Origin: Microvirga sp. BSC39
Lineage (GTDB): Bacteria; Pseudomonadota; Alphaproteobacteria; Rhizobiales; Beijerinckiaceae
Direction of reading: 5' to 3'
Length of the DNA stretch: 36,643 bases
NCBI RefSeq assembly: GCF_000739015.1
Contig: NZ_JPUG01000004.1
Location: forward strand, 1 to 36,643
Within the stretch, counting starts at the first letter, position 1; every line of letters starts with the position of its first letter. The notes beneath the pieces are model-generated. The model made no database searches, was not told where the DNA came from, and was given only the letters and a program-made list of their open reading frames with translations. A program made the translations under genes and the position numbers. Shown here in pieces: positions 1 to 6,196 of this stretch.

Positions 1-809
1 CCTTCTTTGGAGATGTGCCCGAGCCGCACCTTGCCGCCTGTCCCACTCTGGCGTGGCACCAAGCCGATCCAGGCGGCCAGGTGGCGGCCCGAGCGGAAGG
101 AGCGCGGATCCGAAATGGTGGCCGCAAGGGCGCTGGCCGTGATGATGCCGACGCCGGGGATCGTCTCCAGGCGCTGGCTGACCTCATTCGTGCGATGCCA
201 GGCCAGGATCTCCTGCTCAGCCTCAGCAACCCGGACTTGGGCCTCCTCAAGTTGCGCGATGATCAGGCGCGCACACCGCCATGCCAGTTCCGGCAAGGCT
301 GCCCCTCGGGTCTTCTCGGCCACTTCCCTGAGCTTGGGGACGCTCGGCAGCCCTTGGGGAGCAATGATGCCGTATTCGGCCAGATGACCACGCAGAGCAT
401 TGACCAGCATGGTCCGCTGCCGCACGAACAGCTCGCGTGTACGGTGGAGCATGAGCACGGCCTGCTGCTCAGAGCTCTTGATGGCCACATAGCGCATGGT
501 CGGGCGGGTCACGGCCTCGCAAATGCCCGCCGCATCAAGGGCATCGCTTTTGCCGCGTTTGACATAGGGCTTCACATAAGCCGCAGGCATGAGCCGGACC
601 TCGTGCCCGAGAGCCGCCAGCTCGCGCGCCCAGAAGTGGGCGGTGGAGCAGGCTTCCATGCCGATCAGGCAGGGCGGCAAGCGGCGGAAGAAGCCGATGA
701 GCTCGCCTCGGCGGAGCTGACGGCGGATCAGAACCTGTCCGTTCCGATCGATGCCATGAACCTGGAACACATGCTTGGCGAGATCGAGACCTACTGTCGT
801 GACTTGCAT
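1..809 (-). CDS. IS110-family transposase (C-terminus cut by window edge)
   Basis: The reverse strand reads openly from an ATG at 809 to the window edge (frame checked at 3-14), giving about 269 residues. The start, MQVTTVGLDLAKHVFQVHG, carries the first acidic residue of the RuvC-like DEDD catalytic domain. YVKRGKSDALDAAGICEAV is the typical IS110-family block near residue 85. The visible end (IPGVGIITASALAA, then AAWIGLVPRQ and KVRLGHISKE) matches the transposase_20 domain that carries the catalytic serine. Family members are about 340 residues, so roughly 70 are outside the window. The enzyme excises and inserts its element with a bridge RNA that pairs with donor and target. The long forward reading frame over this stretch is its antisense shadow. 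The family call is firm; the IS1111-like subgroup is from memory. Confidence 0.9.
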   Translation of the reverse strand, partial: MQVTTVGLDLAKHVFQVHGIDRNGQVLIRRQLRRGELIGFFRRLPPCLIGMEACSTAHFWARELAALGHEVRLMPAAYVKPYVKRGKSDALDAAGICEAVTRPTMRYVAIKSSEQQAVLMLHRTRELFVRQRTMLVNALRGHLAEYGIIAPQGLPSVPKLREVAEKTRGAALPELAWRCARLIIAQLEEAQVRVAEAEQEILAWHRTNEVSQRLETIPGVGIITASALAATISDPRSFRSGRHLAAWIGLVPRQSGTGGKVRLGHISKE

Positions 810-923
810 TGGAGCGGCTCCCTGTCTGGCGCTGAGGCAATCACCCTATCTCATAGGGCGCTGCCGGGAGCAGGCGTCGTTCACTCCATCATCTATGGAA
901 TGCCTCGCTCTCGCGGCGCAGGC
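810..923. mobile_element. Probable terminal non-coding part of the IS110 element
   Basis: These 114 bases separate the transposase start from the end of the Lar-like gene and hold no reading frame that looks coding. In IS110 elements the sequence next to the transposase contains the element end and, in one subgroup, the bridge RNA. A short stem, CCCTATctcATAGGG (852-866), is visible. The exact end of the element cannot be fixed because the other end is outside the window. Confidence 0.4.
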
Positions 924-1142
924 TTAAACTTGGGGTGGATCGGTGACCCACCTGTTCCAAGCCCAGACGGCCTCCCTGTAAGCCTCCTCGTCCGTGCTGG
1001 CGCTCACAACAGGGCCTTCGGCATCGTCATCGCAGCCGATGCACACGTAGTAGGCCTGATACGTTCCCCCGACGTTGAGGCGACTGGTCAAGCCGGAGGT
1101 TCCGCCGCAGATGGGGCATGGCAGGGGGGCAAGCTCGATCAT
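924..1142 (-). CDS. Lar-like restriction alleviation protein
   Basis: A 72-residue protein. It opens with LAPLPCPICGG, then YYVCIGCDDDAEGP, and ends EAYREAVWAWNRW. This is the layout of the small zinc-ribbon Lar family: a CPxCGG knuckle, a second CxxC pair, a glycine-proline, and an A-x-x-x-W-N-R-R/W tail. Lar proteins from lambdoid prophages such as Rac modulate type I restriction by favouring methylation; many relatives in phages have no tested role. It sits between an IS110 end and a prophage-like block, which fits phage origin. The ribosome site upstream is weak. The family is likely; the activity is inferred. Confidence 0.65.
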   Translation of the reverse strand: MIELAPLPCPICGGTSGLTSRLNVGGTYQAYYVCIGCDDDAEGPVVSASTDEEAYREAVWAWNRWVTDPPQV

Positions 1143-1222
1143 CGGATTTCCCGCAAGCCTTGCTTGGCGGTCACCATACCGCCGTTCTGCTCCTCTTTCT
1201 CGACGCGTAGGGGTTAGGGGCA

Positions 1223-1255
1223 GCGTAATTCGCGGAAGGCCGTATACAGAACCGG
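1223..1255 (+). repeat. Dispersed intergenic repeat, copy 1
   Basis: GCGTAATTCGCGGAAGGCC followed by TATACAGAAC. It closely resembles the copy at 2005-2045 and, less closely, the copy at 1726-1767. It lies between the Lar-like gene and the TolA-C-like gene. Confidence 0.45.
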
Positions 1256-1302
1256 AGTTGTCTCTCGCTTCGGTGGCTGCAACACCCTCCGGCTTTCGCT
1301 GA

Positions 1303-1662
1303 TCAATGGCCTAACTGGATCGTCACGTGCTTCCAGAGATCATAAGAGGCAGCGAACTTTGCTGGGATCTCGAAGCGTGCACATCGCCGGATGGCTCGTT
1401 CAGCCGCCCGGATAACAGCTTGGTTGGTCTCGGAGTTGGGTTGCGGTTCCAGCACCTGGAGGTCAGCGACGCTGCCGTTCCGCTCCAATTGCAGCTTGAT
1501 AACGGCCGCCTCGGTTTGGCCTGGTGCGGGGGAGTAGCAGCGGGCGATCTGGGCCACAAGAATACCCACAAGTGCGGTTTTCTCGCTCTTCGAAAGCGCC
1601 TGAGCAGGGATGGCTCCCATCAAGACAAACATGAGGGCTGCTGGTCTGAGACTACGCATCAA
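1303..1662 (-). CDS. Secreted TonB/TolA C-terminal-like protein
   Basis: A 119-residue protein. Residues 1-22 form a signal peptide (MMRSLRPAALMFVLMG, cut after AQA). The rest has the pattern of TolA/TonB C-terminal domains: a CYSPAPG turn, VIKLQLERNGSVADLQVLEP, a run of alanines with AIRRCARFEIP, then YDLWKHVTIQL. Alphaproteobacteria have many free-standing periplasmic proteins of this kind whose role is unknown. It lacks the membrane anchor and long helical arm of true TolA, so it is not a full Tol-Pal component. It stands alone, and its coding strand is the same as that of the 59-residue membrane protein upstream. Confidence 0.6.
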   Translation of the reverse strand: MMRSLRPAALMFVLMGAIPAQALSKSEKTALVGILVAQIARCYSPAPGQTEAAVIKLQLERNGSVADLQVLEPQPNSETNQAVIRAAERAIRRCARFEIPAKFAASYDLWKHVTIQLGH

Positions 1663-1725
1663 TGCTCTCGTTTCCGCTCCGCAGATAAGCGGATGAGGTC
1701 AGCTTAGCGGTTTCACGCAGGCGTG

Positions 1726-1767
1726 AGAAGATAGTCCGCGAATTGCGCGTAATGCCCTTTACGGAAT
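1726..1767 (+). repeat. Dispersed intergenic repeat, copy 2
   Basis: Shares AGAAGATAGTCYGCG and a following AATT core with the copy at 2005-2045. It lies between the TolA-C-like gene and the 59-residue membrane gene, and contains the near-palindrome CGCGAATTGCGCG. Confidence 0.4.
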
Positions 1768-1771
1768 CCGC

Positions 1772-1951
1772 TCACCTCGATTTGCGACTGCGATATAGCT
1801 CGATCAGGGCGAACGCCGCCATGCCCGGAAGAGAGCCGTAGGCCATGCCGCGGCTAAAGCCCTCCCAACCAGGCAGGTCCAAGATCCCGGTCAGGTAGAT
1901 TGTCCAACTTACGGCAATGACCACAGGTGGGATGAGGAGACGCCAGTTCAT
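1772..1951 (-). CDS. Small two-helix membrane protein (59 aa)
   Basis: A short frame starting ATG at 1951 and ending TGA at 1772. The product begins MNWRLLIPPVVIAVSWTIYL, has a second hydrophobic stretch around GSLPGMAAFALIEL, and ends in the basic YRSRKSR. The two hydrophobic spans with a basic C-terminus are typical of genuine small inner-membrane proteins. The sequence upstream of the start (GACGGTGAAAC) has only a modest ribosome site. No family recognised. It is flanked on both sides by copies of the dispersed repeat. Confidence 0.5.
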   Translation of the reverse strand: MNWRLLIPPVVIAVSWTIYLTGILDLPGWEGFSRGMAYGSLPGMAAFALIELYRSRKSR

Positions 1952-2232
1952 GTTTCACCGTCTCAGAGCTGCTCAAGACAGCCTATCAGGCTTGCGCGTG
2001 TATAAGAAGATAGTCTGCGTAATTCGCAGAAGCCCATGTATGGAACACGATTGGAAGTGTTCGGAAGGTATTTCTGGCAGATCATGGAGCGTCCTGCCGG
2101 CTATTGAGTGAAAACCACTTATCGGACGCGCGCTTGGCGCCGATATACTCAACACTACTTTCGGCTCAGGCTGGACTCCGGAAGGCAACTTCGCTACCGT
2201 AATATATAGGTCGAGATGATTCCGACCTGAGC
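1952..2232. other. Intergenic stretch without a convincing gene
   Basis: Holds repeat copy 3 (2005-2045) and a short inverted repeat GGTCGAGATGATTCCGACC near 2211-2229. No reading frame here has a protein-like composition. Confidence 0.4.
2005..2045 (+). repeat. Dispersed intergenic repeat, copy 3
   Basis: AGAAGATAGTCTGCGTAATT, then CGCAGAAGCCCATGTATGGA. It joins features of copies 1 and 2, so it is the fullest copy. Confidence 0.45.
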
Positions 2233-2263
2233 AAACCCCGCCGGTCCGCCGAGCGGGGTTTTT
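2233..2263. terminator. Bidirectional rho-independent terminator
   Basis: AAACCCCGC (2233-2241) pairs with GCGGGGTTT (2253-2261), and a T-run follows. The A-run on the left makes it work in both directions. It sits downstream of the leftward gene ending at 2442. Confidence 0.75.
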
Positions 2264-2293
2264 GCGTTTCTAGACCCCGACAGTTCCAACCGT

Positions 2294-2318
2294 GCCCGCC
2301 CTCTCGGCGGGCTTTTTT
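2294..2318 (+). terminator. Rho-independent terminator
   Basis: GCCCGCC (2294-2300) pairs with GGCGGGC (2306-2312), followed by six T. It is oriented rightwards, although no rightward gene is seen just upstream; it may end a short RNA or be a leftover of phage architecture. Confidence 0.65.
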
Positions 2319-2441
2319 ATGGATAGTCCATGCCTGACAAGTTTGAGTTTGCGTTGTTTCTCGTCGCCTGCCGGGAGGCGTGCCTAACCCTCCGAGAGAT
2401 CCGCTCATGGGTCGAGATGCTGTTGAGGGAGCTCCGCGCGT

Positions 2442-2813
2442 TTATCGAGCTGCGAGCTCGCCTCGATCAATCTCAACGCGCGCCATGCTCGCGTCGATCG
2501 CAGCCTCGAGCGCCTGGCGCCGACCGAGGTCGTTTACCGTCGCCAGAGCCTCGGCGAATTCCTGGCGGAGCCGCTCGCGAACGCTCGCGATCGCGGCGCG
2601 GTGTTCCTCCTCAAGAATTAAGCCGCGAGCTCCCTCGGCGAGCCGCTCCTCGATCGAGCAAGCGCGCTTGTACTCGCACCTGAGCTCCTCAAGGTCAAAC
2701 CAGCCGTTCGGTTTCTGCCGGAGGAAGCCGCGGCGGAGGAGCTTTGCGAACCGGCTCGGGATCCCGAGCCGGTAGCGCGCAACGAACAGCGGGACGACGT
2801 TCGACCCGCTCAT
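2442..2813 (-). CDS. Hypothetical protein, prophage-associated
   Basis: A 123-residue protein not assigned to a named family. Residues 1-50 (VARYRLGIPSRFAKLLRRGF, then KPNGWFDLEELRCEYKRAC) look like a small winged-helix or DNA-recognition unit of the kind found in small terminase or excision proteins: a helix, a GWFD turn, then a charged helix. Residues 55-123 are a charged alpha-helical region with few breaks, likely a coiled coil. An ATG at 2813 follows a GAGAAG ribosome site. It is on the same strand as the nearby P27-type terminase gene and ends before a strong terminator, which suits the last gene of a phage-like unit. DNA binding is only a guess. Confidence 0.5.
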   Translation of the reverse strand: MSGSNVVPLFVARYRLGIPSRFAKLLRRGFLRQKPNGWFDLEELRCEYKRACSIEERLAEGARGLILEEEHRAAIASVRERLRQEFAEALATVNDLGRRQALEAAIDASMARVEIDRGELAAR

Positions 2814-2959
2814 GGGTACTTCTCATTGGAATGGGTTGCACGTAGCGGGAAGCAGGGCGCCGGCGGCCGCGGAGGAGTTCGGCAAGGGAATGGCCGCGGC
2901 GAGCTCGACGGCCGTCCCTGGTCAATTCTGAGGATCTCGATACCGGACCAAGCGCCGGT

Positions 2960-3133
2960 TTAGCTACTTTTCTTCTTCTTGTTGTCGTCCAGAAATTCGT
3001 CAAAAGGCGATTTCTTCCGCCGCGTGAGCGCGGATGCCATGATGAAGGCTCGCTTATACCAAGGGAAGGTTTTGAACCCCGCTTGTTCTTCAGGCGTGAA
3101 CGGGAGTGTCCAAGGCTCTCTCATCACATCCAT
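2960..3133 (-). CDS. Small basic protein (57 aa)
   Basis: ATG at 3133 preceded by AAGGTGAG, stop TAA at 2960. The product starts MDVMREPWTLPFTPEEQAGF, has an aromatic KTFPWYKRAF segment, and ends with FDEFLDDNKKKKSS. Good ribosome site, balanced composition and a charged C-terminal tail support a real gene. No family recognised. It shares strand with the prophage-like genes. Confidence 0.45.
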   Translation of the reverse strand: MDVMREPWTLPFTPEEQAGFKTFPWYKRAFIMASALTRRKKSPFDEFLDDNKKKKSS

Positions 3134-3355
3134 CTCACCTTGAAGTCGGTAGCCTCAAGCTCTGAACGGAAGCTGACTACGCGGCTCTATTCGTACCATG
3201 GCGGTCGAAGCTGTCGAGATCGGAGCTCGCCGGCCGTCCGCGGCCAATTTTCGAGGCCTTGGTCCCCTAGAGTTTACTCAACGATCTTCCCAGGTGACGC
3301 CTGTAGCGTCAGCTGGGCCGTTTCGGCTATTCTCTCGTGGCAATGGAGAAAGCCG

Positions 3356-3652
3356 ATGTCTCAGTGGTACACGCTCAAAGGGGAGGACGATAAGGACGTC
3401 CTCATCAACTTCGATCTAGCGACGTCGATCAGAGAAGCCGAAGGATCGACGCCGGACAAGCCGATGGTGCTCATCGAGTTCCAGCCGGGACACGTCATCA
3501 AGGCTCAGATGGAATTGTCGCCCCTTCTGGAGACGATCGCCAGGAACTACGTATCGGCCACATTGATTCCAAGCTCTCTATGGATTGATCGTGTCGTACT
3601 GGGAAGAATGGATGGGTATGTTTCCCATCTCGACATGCCCCCCAAGCGATAG
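3356..3652 (+). CDS. Hypothetical protein (98 aa)
   Basis: The reading frame is open further upstream, but the ATG at 3356 is preferred: it is preceded by GGAGAAAGCCG, and the upstream residues have no protein-like character. The product begins MSQWYTLKGEDDKDVLINFD and has alternating strands (MVLIEFQPGHVIKAQ) followed by a short helix (LSPLLETIARNYV). It resembles a small beta-rich domain and has no signal peptide. No family recognised. It is the only rightward gene in this block, so it may be a separately controlled accessory gene. Confidence 0.5.
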   Translation: MSQWYTLKGEDDKDVLINFDLATSIREAEGSTPDKPMVLIEFQPGHVIKAQMELSPLLETIARNYVSATLIPSSLWIDRVVLGRMDGYVSHLDMPPKR

Positions 3653-3666
3653 GGCCAAGCGCCGGT

Positions 3667-3837
3667 TCATCCGCGGTCGCTCGTCCCTATGCAAGGCGCC
3701 GGCCGCGCCTGGATGTGAGACAGGCTGCCGCCTGTCGCGGTTGTCGGCACATTGGGGCCGCTGATGCCTTCGGTTACCGCCTTGAGGACGACCTCGGTCA
3801 GGTTGCGATCGGTTTGTTCATTCACGATTGTCGTCAT
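3667..3837 (-). CDS. Small coupled ORF (56 aa), hypothetical
   Basis: Starts ATG at 3837, overlapping the stop of the 95-residue gene by four bases (ATGA), which suggests translational coupling. It begins MTTIVNEQTDRNLTEVVLKA, a plausible amphipathic helix, followed by a glycine/threonine-rich tail. No family recognised. It appears to be the last gene of the three-gene unit that starts with the small terminase. Confidence 0.45.
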   Translation of the reverse strand: MTTIVNEQTDRNLTEVVLKAVTEGISGPNVPTTATGGSLSHIQARPAPCIGTSDRG

Positions 3838-4121
3838 GAGGCTGTATGCCTCGATTGCTTGGCGGCTTTGACTCCGGCGAGCAGTGCCGCCCGCAATTCG
3901 ACGGCCTTCTCGTAGCTTTGATCAAAGCAGGTGGACTGGCTGGATGGCGGTTGGTCGGGGATGCCGAATGGGTCTTGGGACCGCAGAAGCGGCGACATGT
4001 GCCAGGGCGGCAGCCCAAGGGCATGGTGCAGGCCCCACATGTCCTTCTCGACGAAGGCTTCGATCGCCTCCTGCGTGATGCGATGGGATCGGCTCTTGTC
4101 AAGGCGCCTTTTGACCGGCAT
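3834..4121 (-). CDS. Terminase-associated hypothetical protein
   Basis: A 95-residue protein whose ATG at 4121 shares its A with the stop of the upstream terminase gene (TGATG), so the two are almost certainly co-translated. The core is TQEAIEAFVEKDMWGLHHAL followed by GLPPWHMSPL. From memory, short proteins with a helix ending in L-H-R/H-A-L-G-L-x-P-W-x-x-S-P are common beside P27-type small terminases in Hyphomicrobiales prophages. Their role is unknown. The basic N-terminus (MPVKRRLDKSRSHR) could touch DNA. Confidence 0.6.
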   Translation of the reverse strand: MPVKRRLDKSRSHRITQEAIEAFVEKDMWGLHHALGLPPWHMSPLLRSQDPFGIPDQPPSSQSTCFDQSYEKAVELRAALLAGVKAAKQSRHTAS

Positions 4122-4465
4122 CAGATCCTCCTGTTGGAGCGAAGCGCCGGCGGCCGGGATCGCGCCTCGCCGGGATGATCGACGTCGAGATCCAGTTCAC
4201 GAACCAGACGGGCAAAGGCGAGCCGCGCATCGCGCTCGACAGCCGCCTCGGGGCGCAGAACCGGATCCCCGAACCTGTTCGTGTAGGTCAGGCCCTGCTC
4301 GTCGATGACGGTGCGGGCCTGCTGCGCCCGATCCCATGCTTCACATGCCAGTTGCAGCAGTCTCAGGTGATGAGCCTCGAGCGCATAGTCGGAAACAGCC
4401 AAATTCCACCAGGCTTTGGTCGCTTCTGTGAGGTGCTCTGGCGGCTTGGCGACCTTGGTGGTCAT
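4121..4465 (-). CDS. P27-family phage terminase small subunit
   Basis: A 114-residue protein. It shows PPEHLTEATKAWWNLAVSDY at residues 8-27, then HHLRLLQLACEAWDRAQQAR, a GLTYTNRFGDPVLRPEAAVE segment and FARLVRELDLD. This is the P27 small-terminase layout: PxHL, KxWW, a long helix with AWDR, then the RP-E element. Small terminases recognise phage DNA and load the large terminase for packaging. No large terminase follows; the next two genes are short and the strand then changes. The module therefore looks like a packaging remnant, or the small subunit serves another use. The family call is strong. Confidence 0.8.
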   Translation of the reverse strand: MTTKVAKPPEHLTEATKAWWNLAVSDYALEAHHLRLLQLACEAWDRAQQARTVIDEQGLTYTNRFGDPVLRPEAAVERDARLAFARLVRELDLDVDHPGEARSRPPALRSNRRI

Positions 4466-4560
4466 CTCAAAAATCCGATTTGAACGGGGGCAAGGCTCGT
4501 TGAAGGAGACCTACCCACCTGGTCCCAGCCCTCACGCGCTAAAGTTTGGACCGGCACCCC

Positions 4561-4983
4561 CTACCTCCCCCGGTTCAGGCGGTCGTCACGGGTGATGCGG
4601 TCGAGGATCTTGCGGGCCTGACTGCGGCGGTGCTGCTGCACGCGCTTGCCACACTCATCATTCAGCCATGCCTTGAACCGATCGGTATCGCGGCGCGGGT
4701 CGTTCGGCGTCAGCTCAACGGAATAGCCGCGACCCTCGATCTCATAGGTCACGATCAGATTGGCGCCCTTGTGGTAGGCCTGCTTGATCTGAACCGTGCC
4801 GGCCTTGAAGGTGTATGTCGGTGCGACCTTGCCCGTGCCAGCAGGAGCCCCCGCCGTGATCAGAGAGGCGCCGCCCTTGCGAGCGGCCGCCTCCCAGATG
4901 CGGCGGGTGTAGTCCTGCACCGCCATGGCGCCGCGAAAAGCAAGGAGCCCTGGCAGCCCCCGATCAGGTCGCCCCTTGCTCAT
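4561..4983 (-). CDS. Hypothetical prophage-module protein
   Basis: A 140-residue protein. ATG at 4983 overlaps the stop of the upstream coiled-coil gene by four bases (ATGA). Residues 20-60 look helical and basic. Residues 60-100 are beta-rich (APTYTFKAGTVQIKQ, then NLIVTYEIEGRGYSVELTP). The C-terminus is very basic and helical (RVQQHRRSQARKILDRITRD). The strong positive charge suggests nucleic-acid contact. No family recognised. Its overlap with the preceding gene shows they belong to one transcript. Confidence 0.55.
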   Translation of the reverse strand: MSKGRPDRGLPGLLAFRGAMAVQDYTRRIWEAAARKGGASLITAGAPAGTGKVAPTYTFKAGTVQIKQAYHKGANLIVTYEIEGRGYSVELTPNDPRRDTDRFKAWLNDECGKRVQQHRRSQARKILDRITRDDRLNRGR

Positions 4984-5729
4984 CGCAGCGTCTCCGGAAT
5001 GTCGTTTGTCGTGATGAAGCCGAGCTTGGCAGCCTCGCGGAAGTAGCCACTCACACGGCCTTGGCTGTCGCGAGGATCGCCGAGCAGGGTCGGGAACATC
5101 ACGCCGAGCCGAGTCCAGGCGATGTCTTCGCCGGTCAGGGCATCCGTGAACTTCTGATAAGCGAGGCTCGCCTCATGCAGGTTGCGGAGACGATCGCAGA
5201 TGGTGACAACCATCTCGCGGTACTGATCCTCGATCTGGGCACAGACCAGAACAGAGGCCCGGTTCCGTGCAGTGATGACCCGTCTTTCCACCTCGGCGTT
5301 GGCAGCCTTCAGGTCCGCGGCGCGCTGCTGAAGATCGGACAGTCGCCGCCCGAGGACCTGCTTCTGCTCTGTCACCTTGCTGAGTTCGCCGGGATCGGCG
5401 TCTAGGATTGCATCAACGCGGGCCTTCTGCATGAAGGCCTCTTCACTGGCTGCGCGGCTCAGGCCGACCATCGTGTCATTGATGTCCTGAGTGATCTTTG
5501 CCAGCTCGGTGTTGATCTCTGTCTGCTTTTGCAGCAGTGCTGCGTATTCAGGGGACACTGAGGCCAGAGACGGAACTGTCGGGAGGCTGGCCATATAGGA
5601 CCGTCCCAAGCGACGCCGTTTAAGTTCTGGTACGACCGCCAGCGGAGTTGGTGCCGTATTTCCTTCTTCGACCAGGAATTCACCCTCGTCATTGTCGGTG
5701 TGGTCGAATATCTTTGCTAGGCGTCTCAT
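4980..5729 (-). CDS. Coiled-coil hypothetical protein
   Basis: About 249 residues from the ATG at 5729 (MRRLAKIFDHTDNDEGEF). An in-frame ATG ten codons earlier (5759) lies inside the perfect inverted repeat and lacks a ribosome site, whereas GGGAAC precedes 5729. Residues 75-170 form a long coiled coil (LLQKQTEINTELAKITQDIN; VTEQKQVLGRRLSDLQQRA). The C-terminus, after LTGEDIAWTRLGVMFPTLLG, is compact (SGYFREAAKLGFITTNDIP). No family recognised. It is coupled by ATGA to the next gene. The hairpin over its start could hide the ribosome site or bind a repressor. Confidence 0.6.
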   Translation of the reverse strand: MRRLAKIFDHTDNDEGEFLVEEGNTAPTPLAVVPELKRRRLGRSYMASLPTVPSLASVSPEYAALLQKQTEINTELAKITQDINDTMVGLSRAASEEAFMQKARVDAILDADPGELSKVTEQKQVLGRRLSDLQQRAADLKAANAEVERRVITARNRASVLVCAQIEDQYREMVVTICDRLRNLHEASLAYQKFTDALTGEDIAWTRLGVMFPTLLGDPRDSQGRVSGYFREAAKLGFITTNDIPETLR

Positions 5730-5733
5730 TGCT

Positions 5734-5773
5734 ATGTTCCCTGCGAGATTGAGGTACATCTCGCAGGGAACAT
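5734..5773. promoter_or_regulatory. Perfect 16-bp inverted repeat with 8-bp spacer
   Basis: ATGTTCCCTGCGAGAT (5734-5749) and its exact complement ATCTCGCAGGGAACAT (5758-5773) flank TGAGGTAC. It lies just upstream of the preferred start of the coiled-coil gene and includes that gene's ribosome site in one arm. It could be an operator, an RNA hairpin controlling translation, or a tyrosine-recombinase crossover site (loxP and FRT have two 13-bp arms around 8 bp). No recombinase gene is adjacent. Confidence 0.7.
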
Positions 5774-5800
5774 GACATCAGGCCGGATCCACTTTAAGAA

Positions 5801-6193
5801 TTAGGTGGATGCTTTCTGCATCTGAGCGTACTTTTTTCGAAGTCTTTCGGCAGTGCTGCGCATTCTCCGTCGATCGCTGTACCCGACTAAGCGGCCGGCC
5901 ACTCGCATGAAGGCGTTATTGAGTGTTGGAGCCTCTCCCTGCTCGAACAGGAACAGCGCCTCCTCGATAGCCTTGCTGTCATCGACAGCCGGTCGGCCTG
6001 CGGGCTGCTGATAAAGATCTCGGCCTGCGCGAGCGAAGTCTCTGTCTCCTGTTGGCTCACACAAGTCCTCCAATACCCCTGCCAGTGTGCTTTTAATGAA
6101 GTGCACGTCGGTCACCCGGCAGTGCTTGAGCCGCTCCAAGCGCTCTAAGCAGGCCGGAGGGAGCCGGTCGTTTTCAGGGTTGCTCAGCGTCAT
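5801..6193 (-). CDS. Hypothetical protein in prophage-like operon
   Basis: A 130-residue soluble, mostly helical protein starting MTLSNPENDRLPPACLERLE. A middle segment (AIEEALFLFEQGEAPTLNNAF) is followed by a strongly basic C-terminal helix (DRRRMRSTAERLRKKYAQM) that may contact DNA. The ATG at 6193 lies three bases after the stop of the upstream 396-residue gene, so both are in one transcript. No family recognised. A DNA-binding or replication-accessory role would fit the position but is not shown. Confidence 0.55.
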   Translation of the reverse strand: MTLSNPENDRLPPACLERLERLKHCRVTDVHFIKSTLAGVLEDLCEPTGDRDFARAGRDLYQQPAGRPAVDDSKAIEEALFLFEQGEAPTLNNAFMRVAGRLVGYSDRRRMRSTAERLRKKYAQMQKAST

Positions 6194-6196
6194 GTT

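Noticed and set aside
15..1217. Forward frame of about 400 codons at the left edge
   Set aside because: It is antisense to the IS110 transposase and the Lar-like gene, which have clear family motifs; the forward product has none.
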